7,188 nt of DNA, taken from contig VGWZ01000098.1 of assembly GCA_016873595.1 (NCBI GenBank), forward strand, positions 1 to 7,188, given 5' to 3'. Under the pieces are notes generated by a model, which saw only the letters and a program-made list of their open reading frames with translations, did no database searches and had not been told where the DNA came from. Both the position numbers and the translations under genes were made by a program. Shown here one piece after another: positions 6,747 to 7,188 of the stretch (positions are counted from its first letter, which is position 1; every line of letters starts with the position of its first letter). The stretch is from Nitrospira sp. Its GTDB lineage: Bacteria; Nitrospirota; Thermodesulfovibrionia; Thermodesulfovibrionales; SM23-35.

Positions 6747-7188
6747 CTACCGACTAATCGCGTCGTCCCGATGAAAATAACAAACCACCCAATCAGGAGG
6801 ACCAGTATATTTAGTACCAGCCACAAAACAGCTTAGCTTAAGCACTTCATCATGATTATATTCAATTTTATATTCATTGTGTTTTAAGACTTTATAGTAT
6901 AAACAGAATGTATTTATGAACTTAGTAATGTCATGCTTTGATAGATTTGGAATTTCTTTTGCTATGTCAGCCATAATTGATGCTGGCACAGAGGGATTGT
7001 TCATATCTGTTACTAAGAAGGTCTTTTCATAGTCTTTGTCTAATTGTGGAAATATTTCTTTGTATTTGAAAAGTAACTTCCTCACTTCATCGTTAAGCTC
7101 ATGAACTATATCATTATCTACACATATAGCTGCACAGTTTATACTTTTTTCTAACTCACATGCCCTGATGAAGGCCTTTCCTAAGTAG
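6747..7188 (-). CDS. Unidentified AT-rich protein, C-terminal part; possibly nucleotide-cyclase-like (partial)
   Basis: On the minus strand the frame stays open from the right edge to a TAG at 6749-6747, giving 146 visible residues. A GTG at 7085 lies inside this frame, but the codons upstream continue without a stop and look coding, so the true start is probably outside the window. The visible N-terminal stretch contains GKAFIRACELE, then CAAICVDNDIV. This resembles the late part of class III nucleotide cyclase domains (G..vN.AarL followed by a strand and I.VS..V) as seen in many uncharacterised bacterial proteins. The rest is mixed alpha/beta with FLVTDMNNPSVP, a helical middle and a Trp-containing end (GPPDWVVCYFHRDD). 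There is no membrane segment. The 6841-7140 stretch has 90 G+C in 300 by hand count, well below the operon, suggesting recent acquisition. It converges on lgt across 66 bp. Coding is likely; the function guess is weak. Confidence 0.75.
   Translation of the reverse strand, partial: YLGKAFIRACELEKSINCAAICVDNDIVHELNDEVRKLLFKYKEIFPQLDKDYEKTFLVTDMNNPSVPASIMADIAKEIPNLSKHDITKFINTFCLYYKVLKHNEYKIEYNHDEVLKLSCFVAGTKYTGPPDWVVCYFHRDDAISR

Overview
The window looks like core chromosome of a moderately AT-rich Gram-negative bacterium. Protein style suggests Nitrospirota (Thermodesulfovibrio-like) or an anaerobic deltaproteobacterial relative: an EF-G-2-type translation factor, an IleRS with an extra Cys4 site, and an Lgt with a GRLGCF..GCCYG signature. 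The TCATTCC/GGAATGA palindromic intergenic repeat fits as well. This placement is inference; no marker such as rRNA is present.

Layout. Positions 1-188 hold the 3' end of an unidentified membrane-protein gene (+). Positions 189-476 are non-coding. They carry a compact MITE/REP-like element of nested hairpins (278-396) and a short run of degenerate heptamers just before the next gene. Positions 477-6680 are a tightly packed four-gene + strand run: an EF-G-like GTPase, ileS, lspA and lgt. The junctions are 7 nt, 3 nt and a 1-nt overlap, and only the first gene has a clear Shine-Dalgarno sequence, so one transcript with translational coupling is likely. A weak hairpin plus T-run follows lgt. From 6747 to the right edge a convergent, much more AT-rich gene (30% G+C over 6841-7140 by hand count) runs on the minus strand and leaves the window.

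How the genes fit together. The EF-G-like protein and IleRS act in translation in the cytoplasm. Lgt and LspA are the first two enzymes of lipoprotein maturation in the inner membrane: Lgt adds diacylglycerol to the lipobox Cys, then LspA cuts the signal peptide. ileS-lspA is a widespread bacterial pair; the EF-G-like gene in front and lgt behind extend it here.

No complete new system is visible. The best leads are a degenerate heptamer tandem repeat inside ileS that creates a lineage-specific insertion, the nested palindromic element, the His-to-Phe change in the EF-G-like G3 motif, and the AT-rich right-edge gene. That gene's visible upstream end resembles the late part of class III nucleotide cyclases, and its stop codon overlaps a 15-nt match to a tRNA D-arm.
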